A stretch of 64,000 nt of DNA from Prorocentrum cordatum (taxonomy: Eukaryota > Sar > Dinophyceae > Prorocentrales > Prorocentraceae), in contig CAUYUJ010021159.1 of assembly GCA_963575745.1 (NCBI GenBank), positions 1 to 64,000 on the forward strand, given 5' to 3'. The notes under the pieces were generated by a model. It was not told the DNA's origin and did no database searches. It saw nothing but the letters and a program-made list of their open reading frames with translations. Both the position numbers and the translations under genes were made by a program. This document shows, in pieces, positions 21,680-32,454 of the stretch; positions within the stretch are counted from its first letter, which is position 1, and the number at the start of each line of letters is the position of its first letter.

Positions 21680-22120
21680 CCAGCGCAGCTCCTGAGGATC
21701 GAGCTCCCGAGGAGCTCCTCATCCATCTCCTCCTCCTCAGCGTCCTCTTATTATTCCTCCTCCTCCTCCTCCCCCTCCTCCTCCTCCTCCTCCTTTTCTT
21801 CCTCTCCTTCCTCCTCCTCCTCCTCCTCCTCCTCCTCCTCCTCCTCCTCCTCCCCCTCCGAAAAAGATTGCAACGATTGGTGCCGAGTTCGTAATCCTCC
21901 TCCTCCTCCTCGGACGCTGTTGCAACGATTGGCGCCGATTTCGCCCTCCTCCGCACCGTCCTCCTCCTCGGTGGGACTTCGCCCCTGGTGATCATCCTCT
22001 TCGTGTTCCCCCTCGTCTTCCCCCTCGGCTTCCTCCTCCGAGGGCCGCGCACGGTTGCGGAACCTCTCTTTGGAAAACAAACAAAAACAAACAAAAACAC
22101 AAACACAAACAACATGGTTT
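21680..22120 (+). other. 3' flank of gene A1: shared module and A-rich tract
   Basis: (CTC)n pyrimidine sequence is followed by two copies of GCAACGATTGGYGCCGA (from about 21870 and 21922) and then CCTCGGTGGGACTTCGC. The same set lies downstream of gene B. At 22076-22113 there is an A-rich stretch (AAACAAACAAAAACAAAC and more) that could be a decayed poly(A) tail of a retroposed transcript. Both elements recur in D2. Confidence 0.55.
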
Positions 22121-22874
22121 GCAACCTGGTGTGCGTCGCAGCCCTGTCCGCCTGTCCGAGCGCCAGCTGCCCGCGTGTTCCTCGAGGGCCCCGGGGGCTG
22201 GCTCTTGGCCGCCTTTTCTGGGCCACGAGGGTCGCCCTATAACGACAACATGTGTCGCTGCGTTTGGCGAAGCCCTCGACCAGCGTGCGCAAACGTCGTC
22301 ATCATTCTACTCCTCCTCGCCCTCCGCCTCTCTTCCGCACCATCGCGTGTGCGCAGTTCTCGGCCGAGATCCGAGGCGCGTCGGCGTCTCGGGCGCTTCT
22401 CGCCAGGAGGGGGGGCGATGGGGGGGGAGGAGGAGGGGCGGGGGAGGGGGGGGAGGAGGAGGAGGAGGAAGAGGAGGAGGGGGACGACCACGACGCTGCC
22501 CTCCCCGCCTCGTTTTCTCAGCGGCGCGTTGGGCGGCGATCGCTGCCCTGCGCGGGGCCAGGTTCGCATCGAGGGCCCGCTAGTCGGCAAAGGGCGATGG
22601 GGGGAGGGGGGCGGCCCAAGGAGTTGGGGCGATGGCCCCCCCTATACGGGCTCTTAGGCTCCATGTCCGCAACAGGTCTCGGCCCCGTTCGGGCATTCTT
22701 TATCCCGGCCCCTTGAGCTACCGCCCCATCCCCGCGCGCGCGCACGCGCGCACGCAACCCCCCTGCATGCGAGAAGGGGGGGGGGGGGGGCTGGCGTCGA
22801 GCCGAGGGCTGGTCTTGAGTCGAGGTGGAGGGGGGGGGGGCACGCCAGAGAAATTGAAGCAGGAAGCGCGGCTC
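22121..22874. other. GC-rich spacer
   Basis: GC-rich sequence between gene A1 and the minus-strand gene. It includes G-rich tracts (22407-22490), an alternating CGCGCGCACGCGCG run near 22732-22755 and long G runs near 22777 and 22830. Frames on both strands are open but Pro/Arg/Gly-rich. No gene seen. Confidence 0.45.
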
Positions 22875-23201
22875 TCAGTCGCTGCTATAGCAAGTGACGT
22901 CAGAGCCCTCATGAGCACGCAACCGAGCCTTCAGATCCTCAATCTCCCTGTCCTTCGAAGCTATCGTCTCGGTCGCAGTGTTCTGGGCGCCCTCGGATTC
23001 GTTTATCATTCGCTGCATGTGAACAATCTGGTCAGTCAGCCAATCTGTTTTTTGTTCTGGCGTTTTGATGAGCAAGCAAAGCATCGACGATAACTCCTTC
23101 AGATCGTCCGTGTCGCCAGGAGGGGGTGCAGCCGAGATGCGCTCCATCGCGCGTTCAATCTGAAGTTTGAGTTCTGGGGCGTTTGGACTGTCTCCAGGCA
23201 T
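22875..23201 (-). CDS. Small acidic, helical coiled-coil-like protein (D1)
   Basis: Minus-strand ORF of 108 aa. It starts at ATG 23199-23201 (MPGDSPNAPELKLQIERAME) and ends in CYSSD-stop. The sequence is strongly helical, with heptad-like spacing in LKLQIERAMERI, DLKELSSMLCLLIKT and ASKDREIEDLKARLRAHEG, so a coiled coil is likely. It has no signal peptide or catalytic motif, and I do not recognise the family. It could be a complete small gene or a first exon. It runs convergent to gene A1. Composition is markedly better than the neighbouring frames, which supports coding. The D2 copy carries an extra T in a homopolymer that breaks the frame. Confidence 0.5.
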   Translation of the reverse strand: MPGDSPNAPELKLQIERAMERISAAPPPGDTDDLKELSSMLCLLIKTPEQKTDWLTDQIVHMQRMINESEGAQNTATETIASKDREIEDLKARLRAHEGSDVTCYSSD

Positions 23202-23513
23202 CGCGGCGGCGGGGTGGTGGTGGTGCAGGGGGCGCCCTGGCCGCGCACGCGCGGCGAACCGAAACCGCTATGGGCGAGGGGGGGAGGGGCGGGGGGGGCG
23301 AAGGGCAATGGGCATTGATGAGAACAGGCGCTGGGTGCAACTACCCTCTGAAATATAACAATATCACGCTGCCCCCCCCTCCCCCCGCCCCCCCCGCCCC
23401 CCCCCTTCCCCGCCAGCCCTTCCTCGGTCGTCGTCGGTCATCGGTCGTCTTCGTGGCCGTCGTCGTCTCCGACGCCCGTCGGTCGTCGTCAGCCGTCGTT
23501 GTCGACCGTCGTC
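23202..23513. other. Spacer before element E3
   Basis: G-rich and C-rich runs followed by (GTC)n-like sequence (23415-23513). No gene recognised. Confidence 0.5.
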
Positions 23514-23989
23514 GTTTCCAACCAACCTGCACAGTCCCCCGCGTCTCCCCCTCAACCCTCGCCCCTCCTCCCTCCTCCATTCTCCCTCCCTCCTCCCCCT
23601 CCTCCTCCTCCTCTTCCTTCTCCTCCTCCTCTGGCACGCCCCTCGCGCGGTTCGTGGCCCCATAGGGGGCTCCACCCAAGGCCCCACGCGCCTCCCCGCC
23701 CGCCGCATGCTCATTTCGGCGCACCCCTCACGCACTCCGTGGCCCCATAGGGAGCTCCACCCAAGGCCCCAGCGGCCACGTTCGCATGCGCCTCCCCGCC
23801 CACCGCATGCCCATGTCGGCACGCCCTTCGCACTCTTCGTGGCCCCATGGGGAGCTCCATCCAAATCGCCAGTGGCCACGTTCGCATGCCTCTCCCCACC
23901 CACCGCGTACCCATTTCGGCACACCCCTCTCACACACTTCGTGGCCCCCATAGGGAGCTCCACCCATGGCCCCAGTGGCCACGTTCGCA

Positions 23990-24029
<40 letters not shown>

Positions 24030-25829
24030 CGCGCGCATTTCGGCGCGCCCCTCGCGCGCACTTCGTGGCCCCAGGAGCTCCGCCCAAGGCCCCAGTGGCC
24101 ACGTTCGCGTGCCCCCCCCCCCTCCCCCCCTCCCACCCCTGCGCACAGCGTGCCAATTTCGGCACACCCCATCGCACACTTCGTGGCCCCATTGGGGAGC
24201 TCCACCCAAGGCCCAAGTGGCCGCGTGTCAATTTCGGCACACCCCTCACACACTTCGTGGCCCCATCGGGAGCCCCACCCAAGGCCCAAGTGGCCACGTT
24301 CGCATGCGCCTCACCGCCCACCGCATGCTCATTTGTGCACACCTTCACACACTTCGTGGCCCCGTAGGGAGTCCCACCCAAGGCCCCAGTGGCCACGTTC
24401 GCATGCGCCTCCCCGCGCACCGCATGCCGATTTCGGCACACCCCTCACACACTTCGCGGCCCCATAGGGAGCTCCACCCAAGGCCCCACAACGTTCGCAT
24501 GCGCCTCCCCGCCCACCGCATTCCCATTTCGGCACACCCCTCACATCGTTGCCCCGCAGGGAGCCCCAGCCCCAATGGCCACGCTCGCATGCGCCCCCCC
24601 GCCCACCGCATGCCAATCTCGGCACGCCCATGTCGGCGCACCCCTCACACACTGCGTGGCACCATAGGGAGCTCCACCCAAGGCCCCAGTGGCAACGTTC
24701 GCATGCGCCTCCCCGCCCACCGCATGCCCATTTCGGCGCGCCCCTCGCGCACTTCGTGGCCCCATAGGGAGCTCCACCCAAGGCCCCAGCCACGTTCGCA
24801 TGCGCCCCCCCGCCCACCGCATGCTCATTCGTGCACACCTTCGCACACTTCGTGGCCCCATGTGGAGCTCCACCCAAGGCCCTGCAGTGGCCACGTTCGC
24901 ATGCGCCTCCCCGCCCACCGCATGCAAATTTCGGCACACCCCTGCCGCGTTCCGTTGCACATGGCAACAGCGTCGAACGTCGGCTTTGGGTTTCGCCGTT
25001 GGGCTTGCCTCCGCCGAAGCGATTGCATGCGCCGACGCAGCCGCCATCGGCGCGATTTTCGAGCGGCAGGAACAATATTTTCGCATGCGCCTCCCCGCGC
25101 ACCGCATGCCCATTTCGGCGCGCCTCTCACACACTTCGTTGCCACATAGGGAGCAAGGCCCCAGTGGCCACGTTCGCATGCGCCCCCCCCCCCCCTCCCC
25201 CCGCGCACCGCATGCAAATTCCGGCGCGCCCCTCACACACACTTCGTGGCCCCATATGGAGCTCCACCCAAGGCCCCAGTGGCAACGTTCGCACGCGCCT
25301 CCCCGCGCACCGCATGTCAATTTCGGCACGCCTCTCACGCACTTCGTGGCCTATAGGGGGCTCCACCCAAGGCCTCAGCGGCCACGTTCGCATGCGCCCC
25401 CCCGCCCACCGCGTGCCCATTTCGGCACGCCCCTCACACACTGCGTGGCCCCATAGCGAGCGCCACACAAAGTGGCCACGCTCGCATGCCCCCCCCCCCC
25501 CCCCCCCCCCGCCCAGCCGCCAATGTCGGCGCACCCCTCGCACACACCGTGGCCCCATAGGGAGCTCCACTCAAGGCCCCAGTGGCCACGTTCGCATGCC
25601 CCCCCCCCCCCGCCCGCCGCATGCAAGTTTCGGCACGCCCCTCGCACGCTTCGTGGCCCCATAGGGAGCCCCACCCAAGGCCCCAATGGCCACGTTCCCC
25701 GCCAACCGCATGCCCAGTTCGGCACGCCCCTCACACACTTCGCGGTCACATAGGGAGCTCCACCGAAAGCGGTATACCCTCAACGCGGCACTCGCAGCTG
25801 CGTCTGGCTGGGTCCTTCGTCAGGCTAAT
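23514..25829 (+). mobile_element. Array-bearing repeat element E3 (subtype b, about 100-bp unit)
   Basis: A shortened left end (23514-23552: TTTCCAACCAACCTG, then GTCCCCCGCGTCTCC) is followed by a pyrimidine tract. About 20 units of roughly 100 bp come next, with cores CCCAAGGCCCCAGTGGCCAC, GTTCGCATGCGCCTCCCCGC and CCATTTCGGCACACCCCTCA. The conserved right end (25754-25829) has GAGCTCCACCGAAAGCGGTA, a CTCGCAGCTGC word and GGGTCCTTCGTCAGGCTAAT. A 125-bp unrelated interruption at about 24945-25075 is shared with the D2 copy. Minus- and plus-strand frames through the array are long but repetitive and not genes. Confidence 0.7.
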
Positions 25830-25836
25830 TCTTTTC

Positions 25837-27830
25837 CCCAACCATCCTGTGGTGTTGGGTCTTCGTTTTGATGGGACAGCGCCCCGCGTTCCTTCCTTCC
25901 CCCCCCCCCCGCTGCCCCCTCCATCCTCCCCCTCCTTGCCTCTGCATCATGGCGCACCCCTCACGTTTGGTGCCCCCCCCCCCCCCCATAAGGAGGTCCA
26001 CCTAAGGTCTCAGTGGCGCAGTTCGCATGGGGGGCCCGGGCCATGTCGGAACACCCCTCACACGTTTCGTGGTCCATATAGGGAGCTCCACCTAAGGTCC
26101 CAGTGGCGCAGTTCGCATGGGGGGCTCGGGCTATTTCGGCACACCCATCACACGTTTCGTGGCCCCATCTAGTGGCGCAGTACCATGGTGTGTTCTGGCA
26201 ATTTCGGCGCACCCCTGACACGTTTCGCGGCACCATAGTGGGCTCCACCTAAGGTCCCAGTGGCGCAATTCGCATGGGAGGCCCTGGCGATTTCGGCACA
26301 CCCTCACGCGCTTCGTGGCCCCATAGGGAGCCCCACCTAAGGTCACAGTGGCGCAGTTCGCATGGCGGCCCCAGGCAATTTTGGCACACCCATCACGCGA
26401 TTCGTGGCCCCTACAGGGAGCTCCACCCAAGGTCCCAGTGGCGCAGTTCGCATGGGGGGCTCGGGCAATTTCGGCACACCCGTCACACGTTTCGTGGCCC
26501 ATAGGGAGCTCCACCCAAGGTCCCAGTGGCGCAGCTCGCATGGGGGGCTCGGGCAATTTCGGCACACCCTCACACGCTTCGTGGCCCCATAGGGAGCTCC
26601 ACCTAAGGTCCCAGTGGCGCAGTTCGCATGGGGGGCTCGGGCCATTTCGGCACACCCCTCACGCGTTTCATTGCACCTTATAGGGATCTCCACCTAAGGT
26701 CCCAGTGGCGCAGTTCGCATGGCGGCCCCAGGCTATTTCGGCACACCCCTCACACGCTTCGTGGCCCCATAGGGGGCCCCACCTAAGGTCCCAATGGCGC
26801 AGTTCGCATGGCGGTCTTTGGCCATGTCGGCGCACCCCTCACACTGTTCGTAGCATCATAGGGATCTCCACCTAAGGTCCCAGTGGCGCAGTTCGCATGG
26901 CGGCCTCAAGCAATTTCGGCACACCCCTCACACGCTCCGTGGCCCCATAGGGAGCTCCACCCAAGGTCCCAGTAGCGCAGTTCGCATGGCGGCCTCAGGC
27001 AATTTCGGCACACCCCTCACACGCTTCGTGGCCCCATAGGGAGCCCCACCTAAGGTCCCAATGGCGCAGTTCACATGGCGGCCTCGGGCAATTTCGGTAC
27101 ACCACTCACACGTTTCGGGGCCCCATAGTGAGCTCCACCTAAGGTCCCAGTGGCGCAGTTCGCATGGCGGCCTCGGGCGATTTCGGCACACCCCTCACAC
27201 GCTGAGTGGCCCCATAGGGAGCTTCAACTCTGCAGCGGCGCAGTTCGCATGGCGGCCTCAGCGGGCCATGTTGGCACCCCCGCCCCTTAGGTGGAGCTCC
27301 CTATAGGGAGCTCCACCTAAGGCCCCAGTGGCGCAGCTCGCATGGCGGCCTCGAGCCATTTTGGGACACCCCTCGCACGGTTCGTGGCCCCATATAGGGA
27401 GCTCCGCCTAAGACCTCTGCAGTGGCGCAATTCGCATGGCGGCCTCAAGCAATTTCGGCACACCCCACACGCTTCGTGGCCCCATAGGGGGCTCCACCGA
27501 AGGTCCCAGTGGCGCAGTTCGCATGGCGGCCTCGGGCCATTTCGGCACACCCCTGACAGGGTTCGTAGCCCCAATGGGGGGCCCCACCTAAGGTCCCAGT
27601 GGCGCAGCTCGCATGGCGGCCTCGGGCCATTTCGGCACACCCCTCACACGTTTCGTGGCCCCATAGGGAGCTCCACCTAAGGTCCCAGTGGCGCAGTTCG
27701 CATGGCGGTCTCTGGCAATTTCGGCACACCCCTCACACGCTTCGTGGCCCTATAGGGAGCTCCACCGAAAGCGGTACCAGCAATGCGGTACTCGCAGCTG
27801 CATATGGTTGGGTCCCTCGTCATGCGAATT
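25837..27830 (+). mobile_element. Array-bearing repeat element E4 (subtype c, 89-bp unit)
   Basis: The left end (25837-25892) has CCCAACCATCCTGTGGTGTT, then GGGTCTTCGTTTTGATGGGACAG in sequence. A pyrimidine tract and about 20 units of 89 bp follow (CCACCTAAGGTCCCAGTGGC, GCAGTTCGCATGG, TTTCGGCACACCCCTCACAC). The right end (27756-27830) has CACCGAAAGCGGTACCAGCA and GGTTGGGTCCCTCGTCATGC. It directly abuts E3, so two elements sit head to tail. A perfect palindrome lies at 27285-27322. Confidence 0.7.
27285..27322. repeat. 38-bp perfect palindrome inside array E4
   Basis: CCTTAGGTGGAGCTCCCTA and its exact reverse complement meet at TATA. It arises where a short array piece is inverted head to head. 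In D2 (44487-44524) one base has changed, leaving a single mismatch. Confidence 0.9.
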
Positions 27831-28049
27831 TGCCGAATGAAACGCTCATGGCTGTTAGTCAGATCACACGTATCATGTTGAGTTCTCGGACGTGCCCCTG
27901 CGGGCCCTAAAGCTGCGCGCCCACGGCACGGGCGTCCAGTTGTTCGCCATTGGTTGGGCCCGCCCGTCCACGAGAGGCCCGTTTGTGGTACGTCCAAAAC
28001 CAAACATCGGGTGATTGCGCAAACTTGTTATTGGCAGTGTTTACGTTAT

Positions 28050-28070
28050 CCTTAGCAGTTTTGGCTCAAG
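28050..28070 (+). other. Relic spliced leader upstream of gene B1
   Basis: CCTTAGCAGTTTTGGCTCAA plus G matches the SL core at 18 of 21 positions, with the 12 nt at the 3' end exact (TTTTGGCTCAAG). It lies 45 bp before the ATG at 28116. The exact 3' end at the SL/exon boundary is what a copied trans-spliced mRNA would leave. Confidence 0.75.
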
Positions 28071-28115
28071 CAGAGCTTGGCTCACGCAACGCAGGTTCGC
28101 GAGAGCACGTCCACC

Positions 28116-28883
28116 ATGCCGCTCGTGATGACAACCGTCAGGCGGTTCAGCTTCGATGTGGCTCCCAAGAAGTACTGGGATGTGCCAGCCAGCGACATTA
28201 TCTCTGTTGAATGTGGTGGCGAGACGGTCGAGTTCGTCAAGCTCCATCCGTCGACGTCGGTCGGCCTCCCTCGCCTCATCTTCGACGGGTGCCCCGACGC
28301 TGCCGATAAGCCTGATGACGGCACGCTGTCCCGATCCAGGGGGTGCGCTACGTTGGTCAAGCTGCGCAACGAGGCCCGGGCCAAGTTGGAGCAGGCGGAG
28401 GCGCTCGAGAAGATCCCCAAGATGGCGCGGGACCACGTCCAGGTCAAGAAGGCTCGCGTGTCCAGGGCAGACCGTGCATCGGCGTGCCCGTCAATTTTGT
28501 CTGTCACGGTCGACGATGGCCGCGACCCGTCCGAGCTCACGATGCTTCGTCATGCCCACCCCCGTGAGGACATCGCGGTGGTGCTTGACCTTGCCAAGCT
28601 GGAGAGGGTCGTGGCGCACGTGGCTGCGCCTGGTTTCGACGCGCCGCCCGAGAGGGAGAAGCTCCCCAGGGGTGTTCGGAAGGTTGGGAAGAAGTACGGC
28701 TACGTCACGGAGTGGGGCAAGACGAACGTGAAGGTGGCGAACTCATTGGAGGAGGCGTCCCAGCTGGCCGCGCAGAGCTACGCTGCGTTCGTGGCTGCGG
28801 GTGGTTCGTCTGAGTCTCTGGGCGAGACTCCATCCAAGCGCTCGAACACTCTCTCTATGGGGGGCGCGTCGAGTCCAAGCTAG
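28116..28883 (+). CDS. Gene B1: unknown protein with AP2/ERF-like C-terminal region
   Basis: Intronless 255-aa frame from ATG 28116 to TAG 28881-28883. The start is chosen because the ATG follows the SL relic and is the first one after it in this frame with the conserved context. Residues 1-60 look like a beta-rich N-terminal part (RRFSFDVAPKKYWDVPASD, SVECGGETVEFVKL). Residues 80-125 are helical and basic. Residues 184-227 read PRGVRKVGKKYGYVTEWGKT, then NVKVANSLEEASQLAAQSYA, which fits the AP2/ERF pattern: RGV, beta strands, then the SLEEA...LAA.AYA helix. That domain binds DNA in plants and apicomplexans, so a DNA-binding role is inferred. The tail is Ser-rich. B2 is intact too, with a few substitutions (for example K65E, T70A, C77Y). 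It lies between gene A and gene C on the same strand. Confidence 0.7.
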   Translation: MPLVMTTVRRFSFDVAPKKYWDVPASDIISVECGGETVEFVKLHPSTSVGLPRLIFDGCPDAADKPDDGTLSRSRGCATLVKLRNEARAKLEQAEALEKIPKMARDHVQVKKARVSRADRASACPSILSVTVDDGRDPSELTMLRHAHPREDIAVVLDLAKLERVVAHVAAPGFDAPPEREKLPRGVRKVGKKYGYVTEWGKTNVKVANSLEEASQLAAQSYAAFVAAGGSSESLGETPSKRSNTLSMGGASSPS

Positions 28884-29482
28884 GGTGTATGCGTGTGCGT
28901 GCTGAATTCATTACAAGCCCTCGTGGGGTTGAGAGCTAGGGCGTTCGGGAGGACAGCCAGCTGTGCTGTCAACCACTTGATGTCAGACGTGTAAAGCAGG
29001 TGTTATGAATCTCATCGTGTCGTCGTCGTCGTCGTCGCCATTCGTCGTCGTTGTCGTCGTCGCCGTCGTCGTCCACCGTTGGCGTCGTCGTCGTCGTCGT
29101 GGTTGTCCTCCTCCTCCGCCTCCCCCTCCTCCTCCTCTTCCTCCTCCTCCTCCTCATCCCTCCTGGATGCCCTTGGCATTCCGATGAGGAAGGTTGGATT
29201 AACCAACTACTTCCTCCTCCTCATTATCCCTCTCCTCCTCCTCCTCCTGCTCCGAAAAAGGTTGCAACGATTGGCGCCGACTTCGTAATCCTGCCCCTCC
29301 CCCTCCCCGAAAAATGTTGCAACGATTGGTGCAGAGTTCGTCCTCATCCTCATCCTCCTCCTCCTCGGTGGGACTTCGCGTGGACTCGAGGGGTTCGATG
29401 GGAGCTCTCTCGAATCAAATCTCGGGTGTCCAGGGCACCTGCGGCAGGGCAGCATACCTCTTGGCAATGTATGCTCGAGTGT
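28884..29482 (+). other. 3' flank of gene B1 with simple repeats and shared module
   Basis: The order is (GTC)n at about 29018-29100, a (CTC)n pyrimidine tract, then two copies of GCAACGATTGG at 29265 and 29319 with GAAAAAGGTT and GTAATCCTSCYCCTCC neighbours. CCTCGGTGGGACTTCGC lies near 29367. The same order is found downstream of gene A. No gene seen. Confidence 0.6.
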
Positions 29483-29740
29483 GATCGATCCTACAACTCG
29501 ACATGCTGTCGCCAACTCGAGTTGTACGGTTCCTGCAACTCGACATGCTGACGCCAACTCGAGTTGCATGGTTCCTGCAACTCGAGATGCTGTCGCCAAC
29601 TCGAGTTGCCACATGCTGCATTCGAGATGGCGTCAGCATCTCGAGTTGCAGAAACCATGCAACTCGACATGCTGAGACAAACTCGAGTTGCAGATCTCAG
29701 GCAACTCGAGTTGGCGCCAGCATGTCGAGTTGTTGAAGTA
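29483..29740. repeat. Cluster of CTCGAG-centred palindromic repeats (D1)
   Basis: CAACTCGAGTTG and near variants recur about every 30 bp, linked by GACATGCTG(A/T)CGCC. The orientation flips midway (GGCGTCAGCATCTCGAGTTGC), so the cluster is both tandem and inverted. The dodecamer CAACTCGAGTTG is itself a perfect palindrome. Translation is not meaningful. The D2 copy is at 46683-46935. Confidence 0.85.
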
Positions 29741-30637
29741 AAGCAACTTGGCGCGCGTGGCGAGGGTCGCGCCAGGCATTCAAAGGCGCGCCAGCGCAGC
29801 CTCAGACCTGCAGGCGAAGGGCGGCGACGACGACGTTGACGACGGCGGCGACACCGACGACGTCGACGATGGCGGCCTTCAAGACGGCCCAGAACGCCTC
29901 CATCAGAGAGTAACAGAGCTCCCAATGCAGCGCAGCATTGCCTCCTAGAAGCTTATGGGGCTACCTCAAGATGGCGCAGGAGAGCTCCCATGAGAGCCTG
30001 AGGAAGGTCCCAAGACGACCCATATGCATTGCAATCGCAAGACAGATAATGAGCTCTGTCGACCGATATTGACACCTCCTCAGACCACTGTGCTCTCTCA
30101 ATTGGGTTAGGTGTCGCCCCCCCCCCCTCTGTCTCGGACCTTCGGGGGGCTCTCGAGTTCCGGGGTTTTGTTGCCTGAGGTGGGTTACGCACGGTTCTTG
30201 TTGCTGCCCGAGAAGTTTTTTAACGAGGGGAAATGAGGCAGAGGTAGCAAACGGGCACAAGTTGGAGTCACACGTTTCGTGCGTTTGGGCCTCCTGGGCC
30301 TTCTTGGGCTCCTCTTGCTAAGCGTGCGTTTTCAGAGCACTCTCAAACTATCGCTTGCTGGTTGCCCTCATTGGCTTATGGGCCATATTAGCGCTCTCTT
30401 GGGACCCTTGTCGGCGCTCTCGGGCCCCTCGTGGGCCCCTAAGGACAGCGGTGCGTGACGGCTCCCGCCTGGGACTTCCTCGCACGGCACCCCAGAGAGT
30501 GCGTGGGAGAATGCGTGACTGACTGGCTGATGATGCGTAAGTGAGCGGGTGGGCGAGCGAGTGATGAGCGAGCGAGTTGCTGAAGATCATGATGCTGCGG
30601 GCGATGAGCAGAACTTATCAAAACTGTTCCCTGGTCG
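29741..30637. other. Spacer between gene B1 and element E5
   Basis: Contains a GAC/GGC-rich stretch (29821-29875) and a C-run (30116-30126). Otherwise mixed sequence, almost identical in D2 (46936-47835). No frame with recognisable features. The strong conservation between copies reflects recency rather than demonstrated function. Confidence 0.4.
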
Positions 30638-32244
30638 TTCCCAACCATCCTGTGGTGTTGGGTCCTCGTTTTGAAGAGACAGCGCCCCGCGTTCCCTCCT
30701 TCCTCCTCCTCCCGCTGCCCCCTCCCCCCCCCCCTCCTTGCCTCTGCATCATGACACGCCCCTCACACGTTTCGTGCCAACATAGGGAGCTCCACCTTAG
30801 GTCTCAGTGGCGCAGTTCGCATGGGGGTTCGGGCCATTTCGGCACACCCCGCGCACGTTTCGTGGCCCCATAGGGGGCTCCACCTAAGTTCCCAGTGGCG
30901 CAGTTCGCATGGGGGGCTTGGGCAATTTCGGCACATCCCTCACACGCTTCGCGGCCCCATATAGGGAGCTCCACCTAAGGTCCCAGTGGCGGAGTTCGCA
31001 TGGGGGGCTCGGGCCATTTCGGCACACCCCTCACACGCTTCGTGGCCCCATGGGGAGCTCCGTCTAAAATCCCAGTGGCGCAGTTCGCGTGGGGGGCTCG
31101 GGCCATTTCGGCACACCCCTCACACGGTTCGTGGCCCCATAGGGAGCTCCACCTAAGGTCCCAGTGGCGCAGCTCGCATGGGGTGCTCTTGCCATTTCGG
31201 CACACCCCGCACACGTTTCGTGGCCCCATAGGGAGCTCCACCTAAGGTCCCAGTGGCGCAGTTCGCACAGGGGGCTCGGGCCATTTCGGCACACCCCTCA
31301 CACGCTTCGTGGCCCCATGGGGAGCTCCACCTAAGGTCCCAGTGGCGCAGTTCGCATGGGGGGCTCGGGCCATTTCGGCACACCCCTCACACGCTTCGTG
31401 GCCCCATCGGGAGCTCCACCCAGTGGCGCAGTTCGCATAGGGGGGTTCGGGCCATTTCGGAACACCCCGCGCACGTTTCGTGGCCCCATAGGAGGCCCCA
31501 CCTAAGGTCCCAGTGGCGCAGTTCGCATGGGGGGCTCTGGCAATTTCGGCACACCCCTCACACGGTTCGTGGCCCCATAGGGAGCTCCACCTAAGGTCCC
31601 AGTGGCGCAGCTCGCATGGCGGCCTCTGGCAATTTCGGCAGACCCCTCGCACGCTTCGTGGCCCCATAGGGAGCTCCACCTAAGGTCCCAGTGGCGCAGT
31701 TCGCATGGCGGCCTCGGGCAAGTTTGGCACACCCCTCACACGTTTCGTGGCCCCATAAGGGGGCTCCACCTGAGGTCCCAGTGGCGCAGTTCGCATGGGG
31801 GGCTCGGGCCATTTCGGAACACCCCTCACACGCTTCGTGGCCCCATATGGGGCTCCACCTAAGGTCCCAGTGGCGCACCCCTCACACGGTTCGTGGCCCC
31901 ATAGGGAGCTCAACCTAAGGTCCCAGTGCGCTCGCATGGCGGCCTCGAGCAATTTTGGCACACCCCCCACACGGTTCGTGGCCACATAGGGAGCTCCATC
32001 TAAGGTCCCAGTGGCGAGCTGCCATGGCGGCCTCGGGCAATTTCGGCATACCCCTCACACGTTTCGTGGCCCCATAGGGAGCTCCATCTAAGGTCCCAGT
32101 GGCGCAGCTCGCATGGCGGCCTCGGGCTATTTTGGCACCCCCCCACGCGCTTCGTGGCCCCATAGGGGGCTCCACCGAAAGCGGTGCCCGCAATGCGGTA
32201 TACCTCTCGCATCTGCATATGGTTGGGTCCTTCGTCAGGCTAGT
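30638..32244 (+). mobile_element. Array-bearing repeat element E5 (subtype c)
   Basis: The left end at 30638-30700 has CCCAACCATCCTGTGGTGTT, then GGGTCCTCGTTTTGAAGAGA. About 16 array units of 89 bp follow. The right end at 32170-32244 has CACCGAAAGCGGTGCCCGCA, GCATATGGTTGGGTCC and TTCGTCAGGCTAG. It has the best-preserved pair of ends and is a good reference copy for the family. Confidence 0.75.
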
Positions 32245-32269
32245 TTTCCATTGGCGGGGTGAGCGAGTG

Positions 32270-32420
32270 ATGTAGACTGGAGAGAGGTGCGTGAGTGAGT
32301 GAGTGAGTGAATGATGCTGGTGATGGTGGCGGTGATGATGGTGATGAGGATGATGATGGTGACGATGATGATGACGATGATGCTGATGATGATGATGATG
32401 ACGATGATGAGTGTGTCGGC
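32270..32420 (+). repeat. (GTGA)n and (GAT)n microsatellites
   Basis: A short GAGTGAGTGAGTGAGTGA run near 32293 is followed by about 90 bp of GATGAT/GGT/GAC triplets. Non-coding. Confidence 0.9.
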
Positions 32421-32454
32421 TGTCATATGTAAGTGTTGATGTCACGAGCGCTAC

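Noticed and set aside
23640-25770. Long open frames on both strands through the 89-100 bp arrays
   Set aside because: They repeat the same 30-residue sentence in every frame because the units contain no stops. No independent domain or codon signal is present.
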